From NCBI GenBank assembly GCA_041476565.1, contig JBGOTQ010000448.1, forward strand, positions 1 to 5,424: 5,424 nt of DNA. The letters run 5' to 3'. Each line of letters opens with the position of its first letter. The stretch's first letter is position 1. Below the pieces are notes generated by a model. That model searched no databases and was not told the DNA's origin. It was given only the letters and a program-made list of their open reading frames with translations. Shown one piece after another: positions 1 through 5,424 of the stretch. A program made the translations under genes and the position numbers. Origin of the DNA: DATKMG01 sp041476565 (GTDB lineage: Bacteria > Acidobacteriota > Terriglobia > Versatilivoradales > Versatilivoraceae).

Positions 1-149
1 AGGGACCCTGCCCTCTGGATTCATAACGATCTCTATAATGGAGGACCTGTTTCACAGGGACTATTCACTCCCTGATTACACTATGGGGGGTGGGTCACTT
101 TTCCTTTATCACGGTGGTACATTTTTCCGTTGTCATTCTGAGACCATTG
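1..149 (+). mobile_element. Probable right-hand end of an IS21-family insertion sequence (body outside window)
   Basis: No transposase gene is visible here. The call rests on two tandem terminal-type repeats at 91-111 and 115-135, of the TGGGTCAC-TTTT...TTATCA / TGGTACA-TTTTT...TTGTCA kind that I recall at the ends of IS21-family elements. Their orientation (TGG first, TCA last) fits an end that faces right, so the element body would lie to the left of the window. The exact tip is not certain: IS21-type ends finish in CA, and candidates are near 135 or 149. The 1-90 stretch would then be sub-terminal DNA. One frame is open from base 2 to a TGA near 178 but reads nothing I recognise as IstB. 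A decayed or solo end is also possible. Confidence 0.45.
91..135 (+). repeat. Two tandem imperfect 21-base terminal-type repeats
   Basis: Copy 1 occupies 91-111 and copy 2 occupies 115-135, a period of 24 bases. They match at 16 of 21 positions: both begin TGG, share the CA and the T-run followed by CC, and end in TCA. In IS21-family elements such multiple end repeats are thought to be transposase-binding sites. The repeat is seen directly; the family assignment is from memory of such ends. Confidence 0.6.
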
Positions 150-289
150 CATCTCCAATTTCATCATTCAAGTTTTGAGAAGTGAATACTTGGGCAAACT
201 ATTGTTGGTGGAGGCTCACAGAATCAGGATTCGAGAGTGAAGAAGGCTTCTTTAGAGGGTTGTAGGAGAAAGTCTACTTGTGAAACGTC
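150..289. other. Intergenic leader upstream of the 441-residue gene
   Basis: No gene is seen. A weak promoter-like pair is TTGAGA at 175-180 and TATTGT at 200-205, with a 19-base spacer, which is longer than ideal. A short near-palindrome, AAGAAG-G-CTTCTT, lies at 240-252. The purine-rich TAGGAGA at 262-268 ends about 21 bases before the ATG at 290, too far to act as an ordinary SD for it, so initiation of the next gene looks weak or unusual. Transcription might also enter from the adjacent IS end. Confidence 0.3.
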
Positions 290-1615
290 ATGCCGATGAT
301 ATTTCCTCATGCCAACAACAACTCAGTTCCGGATGAACGTTTCGTAGCGGCTTGGCAAGTTTGTTTTGAGTGCTTTGGTCCAGCAGGCAGCGATTGGGAA
401 ACAGATTCGATGCCACGACTCCACGCTGCTCAAACGCTTGCTAGACAATTAGAACAACGTCGGGAGTTCAGTCTTGATGTCTTGTGTAGGAGGTTGGTGC
501 CTCGGCAATACCGGAATACGATGCAGGCTACGGGTCCTTTCATGGAACTGAACGAGCATCTTCTTGAGAATAGCCAAGCCATTAATTTGACCACCGGAAA
601 TCACGTCCAAGGAGCGAAGCTTCGAAGTCTGGCTCTAGAGTCTTGGGAGAAAATGACCACTCAAAGGAAAAAAGAGCTGCTATCTCACGCAGAGACCCTT
701 TTTGATGCAGACTTGGAATCCTGCAAAACCGAGGCAGAATCTGTGAATGGCGCGATTTCACAAGAAGCTGATGAAGGTATAGACCATCCGACTTGTTGGA
801 AAACGGCTCCTCCTGTACATCGCCTTTTGGATACACTGCGTGACGACCTCCTTCGTGCTTTGGTCGCTTGGATTGAGGTCGATCCCCACCAACCTATGTA
901 TCAACGACAGCGTTGGGGTGAATCGATTAAGGGATGGGTCGAACGTCTCAAAGCCTACTTTTGGCCTTCTCCAGCCGATGACTACCAGGCAAGCAGTCAA
1001 AGATTAGAACCATTGTTGGCTACAGCTGCACGATTGGCAGGTAAAGCCGACAGAAACCTCCGGTGGACATCTGATGAGAGAAAAGAGTCTGTTGAACTTG
1101 CACTCGGAATCTTTGAGTGGGGTGGAGTACTTCAACCCGTGCCACCTGCTGCAGAGACAGTGCGCCTTGTATTTGAAACCGCTTTGAGATCTGAAGAGAC
1201 ACCCGATACTCCCTTAAACAGCGGATGGACTAAAGTAGCCGCTTTTGCGACTGCTCATTTGGAGAATCAATCTGGACGTCATCCGCAAGCCATCTGGGAT
1301 AGTCGCGTGGCAACGGCAATCACTTCAAGGCTGGATGAGCTTCTTAGTAGGGTAAGTATCGGATCGCCGATGTCTCTATTCCCTAATGTTGGGACGGTGA
1401 ATGGCCGTGGAGGAACGAGGCCTCGGCATTTGAGTCTTCCTTGGCCAAACGGATATGGTAGGTGGCCTTCACAATTTGCTGGTAGCCTACTAATCGAAAA
1501 GATGAGAGATATTCTGAACGAGTCTTATTATCCATCCATGCCACTTGCTGACGGGAATTCCGGCAAATGGACGGTCCGAGGCGTTGAAATGGTGCTCTTT
1601 GGAGACGGGTATTGA
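290..1615 (+). CDS. Uncharacterised 441-residue protein with C-terminal IWDSRVA motif
   Basis: I do not recognise the family. The ATG at 290 is the first start after an in-frame TGA at 281-283; a second ATG at 296 is equally possible and neither has a well-placed SD. The product is soluble-looking, with no signal peptide or membrane segment. Residues 15-135 are helix-rich, 140-170 are acidic and probably a linker, and 175-300 are again helical and Trp-rich (WIEVDPHQ, WVERLKAYFWP). The C-terminal part has GWTKVAAFATAHL (312-324), then IWDSRVATAI (335-344), and ends WTVRGVEMVLFGDGY (427-441). A 'K-x-hydrophobic ... IWDSRVA' pattern is one I associate with poorly characterised helical, OGG/HhH-glycosylase-like proteins. 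That link is a low-confidence inference and no catalytic residues can be named. The stop overlaps the next gene by 4 bases, suggesting translational coupling. Its G+C looks lower than that of the polymerase cassette downstream. Confidence 0.85.
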   Translation: MPMIFPHANNNSVPDERFVAAWQVCFECFGPAGSDWETDSMPRLHAAQTLARQLEQRREFSLDVLCRRLVPRQYRNTMQATGPFMELNEHLLENSQAINLTTGNHVQGAKLRSLALESWEKMTTQRKKELLSHAETLFDADLESCKTEAESVNGAISQEADEGIDHPTCWKTAPPVHRLLDTLRDDLLRALVAWIEVDPHQPMYQRQRWGESIKGWVERLKAYFWPSPADDYQASSQRLEPLLATAARLAGKADRNLRWTSDERKESVELALGIFEWGGVLQPVPPAAETVRLVFETALRSEETPDTPLNSGWTKVAAFATAHLENQSGRHPQAIWDSRVATAITSRLDELLSRVSIGSPMSLFPNVGTVNGRGGTRPRHLSLPWPNGYGRWPSQFAGSLLIEKMRDILNESYYPSMPLADGNSGKWTVRGVEMVLFGDGY

Positions 1616-1869
1616 TCTCACACAAAAACATGATTGAAGATGACGCACAGATGGCACAGGCACAGCAAGTTGTTCTGAATTTGCAGAAGATTCTCTGGGA
1701 GTACGAAAAGTTCATCGTGGGCAGTTCTTCACCGGGTCAAAAGCCCACGGCAAATCAAACGACGATTTGCCGTGGCTACCCAAGCTCGCATTTTCATAGA
1801 GCTGTTCTAAAAGAACTCAAAAGGGTTTCACCAACTGAACGCTTAACACGACTCGAGGCGGCTTTGTAG
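1612..1869 (+). CDS. Small uncharacterised protein coupled to the 441-residue gene
   Basis: The reading frame is 85 codons from a TTG at 1612 that overlaps the upstream stop (TTGA), an arrangement typical of coupled translation. The first ATG is at 1630, giving 79 residues, and another lies at 1651. None has a clear SD, so the start is unsettled. The protein reads as a helical N-terminal part (AQAQQVVLNLQKILWEYEKF), a hydrophilic middle (GQKPTANQTTICRGYPSS) and a basic amphipathic helix (HRAVLKELKRVSPTERLTRL). The middle segment is encoded by a strong hairpin at 1742-1777, which may be an insertion in the coding sequence or a sign that this stretch works as RNA. I recognise no family. As a partner of the 441-residue protein it could form a two-gene unit, but function is unknown. 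Confidence 0.6.
   Translation: MISHKNMIEDDAQMAQAQQVVLNLQKILWEYEKFIVGSSSPGQKPTANQTTICRGYPSSHFHRAVLKELKRVSPTERLTRLEAAL
1742..1777. repeat. Strong hairpin: 12-bp perfect inverted repeat, 7-base loop
   Basis: Arm CCACGGCAAATC at 1745-1756 is the exact reverse complement of GATTTGCCGTGG at 1764-1775, with loop AAACGAC. Allowing one bulged C near 1744-1746, the stem extends to 14 pairs (1742 with 1777, 1743 with 1776). No T-run follows, so it is not a standard intrinsic terminator. It lies inside the small reading frame at 1612-1869. It may be a protein-binding palindrome, an RNA structure that tunes this operon, or a palindromic mobile repeat inserted in frame. Confidence 0.8.
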
Positions 1870-1886
1870 CCAGTTGTCTCCCGGGT

Positions 1887-1916
1887 TTGAAAGGTTCTTT
1901 TAGTTTGATTTCTACT
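1887..1916 (+). promoter_or_regulatory. Possible weak promoter of the RecA-like/polymerase cassette
   Basis: TTGAAA at 1887-1892 (5 of 6 to the -35 consensus) is followed after 18 bases by TCTACT at 1911-1916 (4 of 6 to the -10 consensus). Transcription would start near 1923, just ahead of the ATG starts at 1940 and 1949 of the RecA-like gene. The -35 lies within the first of two direct GTTTGA copies (1885-1890 and 1903-1908), which could be an operator. I found no convincing E. coli- or Bacillus-type LexA box here. Confidence 0.25.
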
Positions 1917-1939
1917 TTCGCTTTTTGTTCGCTACAGAT

Positions 1940-2737
1940 ATGCAGAATATGGAAAAGGGTATTTCTCTAAGTCCCGGTTATTTGCCTGTGCCAATCTCCA
2001 CTGAGCATACTGGCGAGGAGAATAGGCTAGCCATAACTGTCCCTAGAAACAGGCTTCAGCCACTGGCTCCGCCGGTAAAACCCGCTACCCTTTACGAAGC
2101 CTGGCAGATGGGAGAGAGGTTACACGGTATCTTTTTGCTGTATGGACATCCTCATGTGCTGAAACTTTCCCAGAAGTTGGCTTGCCGGATTTTGTTGCAG
2201 GCTGAGCCCATGATGGTTCTGGATGGGGCGAACACGTTCGATCCTTACCTGGTAGCAGAACTGGCCCGGAAAGCGGGGCGGGCGCCGGAAGAATTTTTAC
2301 GGCGCATCCGGGTCTCCCGTAGTTTTACCTGCCATCAGATGTTGTCGTTGATTCGCCAGGTGGAGAAAGCTGCCAGGCAATGGAACAGTTCTTTGATTTT
2401 GCTTCTGGGGTCGTTAACGGCTTTTTACGATGAGAGTGTTCCCAACTATGAAGCCTGGGCGATTTTTCGTTCGTTCGTGAATGAACTGGACCGGTTGAGT
2501 CAGGCCGGATTCCGCTTGTTACTGGCCTGCCAGCAACCGACAGCTGCCAGCGGGAGGGCTTTCGTGAGGAAATTGAAATCTTGCGCTCTGGGTGTGGCTT
2601 CCTGCTGGCCGACAGAAGTTGCGGACCGGGGGGTGAAAGATTGGTTGCTGGTTCAAGTGGAGAAGCCGGCAGGGACAGATCGCCGCTGGCTGGTTCGACA
2701 GGGGGAAGTCTTCCGGCCGCGATCCTATCTGCCTTAG
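1940..2737 (+). CDS. RecA/RadA-fold accessory protein with degenerate ATPase motifs
   Basis: This 265-residue protein follows the order of a RecA/RadA core. Residues 63-88 (GIFLLYGHPHVLKLSQKLAC) sit where Walker A should be: G69 and K75 are kept, but the second Gly and the Ser/Thr are Leu. MVLDGANTFDP (92-102) aligns with RecA FIDAEHALDP, with the catalytic Glu replaced by Ala97. RIRVSRSFTCHQM (122-134) resembles the RadA RAYNSEHQM segment. SLILLLGSLTA (151-161) is the Walker B strand with Asp replaced by Gly157, and LLACQQP (194-200) matches the loop-2 entry. ATP hydrolysis is therefore unlikely, and a scaffolding or DNA/polymerase-docking role is inferred, as suggested for ImuA-like proteins. 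The Pro-rich first 50 residues look disordered. Starts: ATG 1940 chosen; ATG 1949 or TTG 1925 are alternatives, none with a clear SD. It lies upstream of a small helical protein and a family B polymerase. Confidence 0.75.
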   Translation: MQNMEKGISLSPGYLPVPISTEHTGEENRLAITVPRNRLQPLAPPVKPATLYEAWQMGERLHGIFLLYGHPHVLKLSQKLACRILLQAEPMMVLDGANTFDPYLVAELARKAGRAPEEFLRRIRVSRSFTCHQMLSLIRQVEKAARQWNSSLILLLGSLTAFYDESVPNYEAWAIFRSFVNELDRLSQAGFRLLLACQQPTAASGRAFVRKLKSCALGVASCWPTEVADRGVKDWLLVQVEKPAGTDRRWLVRQGEVFRPRSYLP

Positions 2738-2802
2738 GTGCCATGTTCCAGGTGAGAGGTGTCAGGCAACAAATATTGGAAGAATGATGCGGTGTGCAGA
2801 AT

Positions 2803-2846
2803 GAAGGATGAGGGTAAAATCCTGAATACTCGTCTCTTCATCCTTC
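2803..2846. repeat. Imperfect hairpin made of GAAGGATGA / TCATCCTTC arms
   Basis: The 9-base arm at 2803-2811 is the exact reverse complement of 2838-2846. The stem extends inward to 12 pairs with two G-U pairs, leaving a 20-base loop. No T-run follows, so a factor-independent terminator is not supported. Read on the minus strand the stretch encodes LPSSFILH, like low-complexity intergenic repeats I recall from Planctomycetota genomes. It sits in the 173-base gap between the RecA-like gene and the small helical gene, which otherwise holds no gene, and it could attenuate or process the polycistronic transcript. Confidence 0.6.
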
Positions 2847-2898
2847 GCCAGCTCCTAATAGCTGATACCGGGCCCCTGCCACCTGTCTGAACATGCTT

Positions 2899-2904
2899 GA
2901 GGAG
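2899..2904 (+). promoter_or_regulatory. Ribosome binding site deciding the ATG at 2911
   Basis: GAGGAG lies 6 bases before ATG 2911, a near-ideal SD. An in-frame ATG at 2893 would put this SD inside the gene and has no SD of its own, so the shorter 110-residue product is preferred. Confidence 0.7.
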
Positions 2905-2910
2905 TTCCAA

Positions 2911-3243
2911 ATGGGACGCACGGTCATTACAGCCACACAACTACTTCAGAAAGTGCAGGCAGAGCACTGGGGAAAATTCCGTCGGGCTTTGCGGAGGGAA
3001 GATCAGGAGATCCTGGACCGGCTCTTTGACCGGGCTCAATACCATGCTCAGGCCATGGCTTATGCCGCCATGCCGGTTCCTATGGAGCCGATTCTCGTCT
3101 CAATGTTGATCGAATTACAGCGGGATCTGCTTAATCTGCAAAAGCAGATTCGAGCACAAGAGGATGTCAAAACCGGAGACAATGGTCAATTACCGGCTTC
3201 CAGTAATCCAGAAGAAGTAGAAAAAGACGAAGAGGTTCTCTGA
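2911..3243 (+). CDS. Small helical protein of the polymerase cassette
   Basis: The product is 110 residues and nearly all helical. Residues 5-50 (TATQLLQKVQAEHW, then FRRALRREDQEILDRLFDRAQYHAQA in two pieces) form one or two long amphipathic helices. A Pro-bounded turn follows (MPVPMEP, 54-60), then a second helix with LVSMLIELQRDLLNLQKQIR (62-81). The tail from 98 to 110 is strongly acidic (EEVEKDEEVL) and probably disordered. There are no cysteines, no membrane segment and no obvious helix-turn-helix. It begins after an excellent SD and ends 32 bases before the polymerase ATG, so it is very likely co-translated with the polymerase. I recall small helical proteins accompanying archaeal PolB2-type polymerases but cannot confirm homology. 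A bridging role between the polymerase and the RecA-like protein, or to the sliding clamp, is an inference; no clear clamp-binding motif is visible. Confidence 0.8.
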   Translation: MGRTVITATQLLQKVQAEHWGKFRRALRREDQEILDRLFDRAQYHAQAMAYAAMPVPMEPILVSMLIELQRDLLNLQKQIRAQEDVKTGDNGQLPASSNPEEVEKDEEVL

Positions 3244-3262
3244 GGACGAGCAGCAGTGACCC

Positions 3263-3267
3263 AAGGA
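3263..3267 (+). promoter_or_regulatory. Ribosome binding site of the polymerase gene
   Basis: AAGGA lies 8 bases before ATG 3276, supporting that start. A GTG at 3256 is out of frame and is not an alternative. Confidence 0.6.
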
Positions 3268-3275
3268 CAAGTCCC

Positions 3276-5424
3276 ATGCAGATTTCCGGCTGGTTGTTTG
3301 ATGCTTATCCCTGTGCACGGGGAATGATTCTCTGGGTTCTGGATGAAGCTGGACAGATGCACTCCTGCACGTCTGCCTATCATCCGGTCTTTTACTTGGT
3401 CGGCCCCGTGCGGCTTTTAAAGCAGGCCCGCGACTGGCTTGCAAGCACAAAAATACAGCTGCGGACAGAATTGGTCGAAAAGCGGGAATTTTACTCCAAT
3501 GACCTGGTCCCGGCGTTGGAAGTTCAGGTTGAGAATCCTCTCCACTATGTCCCGCTGACACAGAGGGTATTACGGTTGGTGAAAGAGCTGGAACCAGCTA
3601 CCTGTGATATCCCGCTCCCCCAGCTCTTCTTCATCCATACCGGCATGTTTCCGCTCTGCCAGTTGGCAGCCACCATCGATGGCCAGGGCGAGTTACAGGA
3701 GTTCCAGGTGTTGGATTCTCCTGAGGATATCAACTACCCTTATCCACCCCTGCGGACACTGGAGCTCCGCGTCGAAGGGGAGAACTACAACCCGGGCCAT
3801 AGCCGCAAAAGTCCACTTATTGCGGAGTTTGACGGGCGCGAGATCCTGCTGGAAGAAGAGGCGATCGTCGACGAAATCAACCGGCTCCTCAAAAGTTATG
3901 ATCCGCACTTAGTCCTCACCCAATGGGGAGATTCCTTCCTGATCCCGAAGCTCCTCCAGCTGGCCCGGCAGCAGGAAGGGAGAATCGCGTGGGACCGCGA
4001 CCCGCAGGGGACGCTGAAGGGCTTGAAAGGGAGGAGCTACTTTACCTACGGCAAGGTGGTCTATGTGGCGCCGGAGATCGATTTTCGAGGTCGCTGGCAC
4101 ATTGACCAGGTCAACAGCTTTATTGTTCACGAGTCCGGTTTGGAAGGGCTCTTCGAATTGGCCCGTCTTTCGAAAATCCCGATCCAGCGCATTGCCAGGG
4201 TCAGCACCGGCACTTGCATTTCGGCGATGCAGTTGGAAGTAGCCATCCGGGAGAACTACCTCATCCCCTATCGCAAGCATCAAGCCGAAGAATTCAAAAC
4301 AGCGGAAGAACTGTTGATCATCGACAAGGGAGGCCTGACATACCAGCCGGTCCTCGGCCTTCACGAGGATGTGGCAGAAATGGACTTTGCCAGCATGTAC
4401 CCCACCATTATGACCCAGTTCAACCTCAGCCCCGAGACTCTCAACTGTTTGTGCTGCCCGGATGCAGCGCGTGTTCCAGAGGCAGAATACCGGATTTGCG
4501 AAAAACGGTTAGGGCTTATTCCCAAAACCTTGAAAACTGTGTTGAGTAAACGGACGCAGTACAAACAACAGAAGAAATATGGGCCCGATCCGGTGAGCCG
4601 TGGTATTGCCGATCGAAAGCAGTCTGCCTTGAAGTGGCTCCTGGTGACTTGCTTTGGCTACCTGGGGTACAAGAATGCCCGTTTTGGAAAGATCGAGGCC
4701 CATGAAAGCACGACGGCCATCGGTAGGGAAATGTTGTTGAAGGCCAAGGAATACGTCGAAACTCGTGGTTTTCAGCTGATTCATGCCTTGACCGACTCTT
4801 TGTGGATCCAAAAACCCGGCACTCCTGCTGAAGATTATGAACGGTTAGCAAGGGAGTTGAGCGCCGCCATGAGTCTTCCCATCAGTTTTGAAGGCCTCTT
4901 TCGATGGATTAACTTTGTCCCCTCTCGGCGGAATCCGGATAAGCCAGTGCCCAACCGCTATTTCGGAGTTTATGAAAATGGCGAACTTAAACTGCGTGGG
5001 ATTGAAGCCAGGCGATCCGACAGTCCGCGTTTCATCCAGAAGGTTCAGAAACAGATGCTCGAAGTTCTAAAGGAATGTCGCACCGTAGAAGAATGCCGGC
5101 AACATATTCCTTCCCTCCTCGACCTCCTTGCGGCCGCAGTGGACCAGTTAAAGTCGGGCCAGGTTTCTTTCCAGGAGTTGGTAGTCAACCGCCGACTCAG
5201 CCAAGATCCGCTGACCTATGAAAAAGCCAACATCTCAGCTATCGCTAGCCAACAACTGCTGGGTCAGGGCATCCAGCTTGCACCGGGAGAACGGATCCAG
5301 CTGGTTTATCTGAATAGCCAAGCTCGAGTACCAGTGGAAAGGGTTCGAGCGTACAGCTTGCTGGATGGCAGCTGCAGTTATGATGTCAGCAAGTACTCGG
5401 AGCTGTTGCTGAAAGCGACCGAAG
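3276..5424 (+). CDS. Family B DNA polymerase, PolB2-like, exonuclease-degenerate (3' end cut by window)
   Basis: The frame stays open from ATG 3276 to the window edge, giving 716 residues plus one base; perhaps 100 more are missing. Palm signatures in order: motif A DFASMYPTI at 370-378 (metal ligand D370); motif B region SALKWLLVTCFGYLGY at 450-465, where K453 and G461-Y462 are kept but the usual Asn-Ser is Val-Thr and the motif Tyr is Phe460; motif C HALTDS at 503-508 in place of YGDTDS, so D507 is kept and the first Asp is Leu505. A thumb-side RYFGVYENGEL (561-571) and RGIEARRSD (574-582) match the conserved KKRY region. The proofreading domain is present but broken: Exo I LRVE at 164-167 lacks its Asp, Exo II (216-224) has Trp and Leu for Asn and Asp, and Exo III FIVHE (282-286) has Glu for Asp. 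This set fits the archaeal PolB2/Dpo2 group. Synthesis across damaged DNA is inferred; weak polymerase activity is plausible because both main metal ligands remain. Confidence 0.93.
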   Translation, partial: MQISGWLFDAYPCARGMILWVLDEAGQMHSCTSAYHPVFYLVGPVRLLKQARDWLASTKIQLRTELVEKREFYSNDLVPALEVQVENPLHYVPLTQRVLRLVKELEPATCDIPLPQLFFIHTGMFPLCQLAATIDGQGELQEFQVLDSPEDINYPYPPLRTLELRVEGENYNPGHSRKSPLIAEFDGREILLEEEAIVDEINRLLKSYDPHLVLTQWGDSFLIPKLLQLARQQEGRIAWDRDPQGTLKGLKGRSYFTYGKVVYVAPEIDFRGRWHIDQVNSFIVHESGLEGLFELARLSKIPIQRIARVSTGTCISAMQLEVAIRENYLIPYRKHQAEEFKTAEELLIIDKGGLTYQPVLGLHEDVAEMDFASMYPTIMTQFNLSPETLNCLCCPDAARVPEAEYRICEKRLGLIPKTLKTVLSKRTQYKQQKKYGPDPVSRGIADRKQSALKWLLVTCFGYLGYKNARFGKIEAHESTTAIGREMLLKAKEYVETRGFQLIHALTDSLWIQKPGTPAEDYERLARELSAAMSLPISFEGLFRWINFVPSRRNPDKPVPNRYFGVYENGELKLRGIEARRSDSPRFIQKVQKQMLEVLKECRTVEECRQHIPSLLDLLAAAVDQLKSGQVSFQELVVNRRLSQDPLTYEKANISAIASQQLLGQGIQLAPGERIQLVYLNSQARVPVERVRAYSLLDGSCSYDVSKYSELLLKATE

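Noticed and set aside
34..39. Perfect TATAAT, a possible -10 box
   Set aside because: No -35-like hexamer is present at 15-18 bases upstream and no extended -10 TG precedes it; no gene starts soon after.
83..178. Short frame from ATG 83 to TGA 178
   Set aside because: It runs through the tandem terminal repeats, its product is low in information, and it has no SD.
1889..1900. AAAG-GTT-CTTT as a terminator after the 85-codon frame
   Set aside because: The stem has only four A/T-rich pairs and no GC-rich core, so it would not form a stable terminator.
2325..2744. 139-codon minus-strand frame
   Set aside because: It is antisense to the RecA-like gene, rich in Ser, Pro and Arg, and shows no domain; it is a shadow frame.
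3133..3150. 7-bp hairpin AATCTGC-AAAA-GCAGATT
   Set aside because: It is inside the small helical gene, short enough to arise by chance, encodes an ordinary helix segment, and has no T-run.
3909..4364. 151-codon minus-strand frame, the longest antisense frame
   Set aside because: It lies wholly within the polymerase gene, whose plus-strand product carries clear family B motifs, so it is a shadow.
1..5424. CRISPR array, tRNA or rRNA genes
   Set aside because: No regularly spaced direct repeats, cloverleaf-like sequence or conserved rRNA segments were seen on either strand.

Overview
The window looks like bacterial accessory DNA. Genes have Shine-Dalgarno (SD) sequences, all are on the + strand, there is an apparent IS21-type insertion-sequence end at the left edge, and the main gene set is a DNA-polymerase cassette of a kind better known from archaea. 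The taxon cannot be fixed from the sequence. The 2738-2910 gap holds a GAAGGATGA/TCATCCTTC repeat whose minus-strand reading contains LPSSFILH, a low-complexity string I associate with intergenic repeats of Planctomycetota. That is only a weak hint.

Layout. 1 to about 149: probable terminal region of an IS21-family element whose body lies to the left, recognised from two tandem copies of a 21-base terminal-type repeat. 150-289: intergenic. 290-1615: a 441-residue protein I cannot assign. 1612-1869: a small protein overlapping it by 4 bases, containing a striking 12-bp perfect hairpin. These first two genes look lower in G+C than what follows (about 43-50% in three 60-base lines counted by hand, against about 57-72% in three lines from the downstream genes).

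1940-2737, 2911-3243 and 3276-5424 (cut by the window edge) form the core: (1) a RecA/RadA-fold protein whose Walker A, catalytic Glu and Walker B positions are all degenerate, (2) a 110-residue helical protein with an acidic tail, and (3) a family B DNA polymerase. The polymerase keeps the two metal-binding aspartates (motif A D370, motif C D507) but has lost the first Asp of the usual motif C, has an altered motif B, and has a wrecked 3'-5' exonuclease. These traits match the group called PolB2 or inactivated PolB in archaea, such as Sulfolobus Dpo2.

Working together (inference): a non-ATPase RecA-like accessory protein, a small adaptor and a proofreading-deficient polymerase resemble in logic the ImuA-ImuB-DnaE2 mutasome, so a translesion or damage-tolerance role is the leading hypothesis. 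The two upstream genes may be an unrelated cargo unit or part of the same island. Nothing in the sequence settles that.
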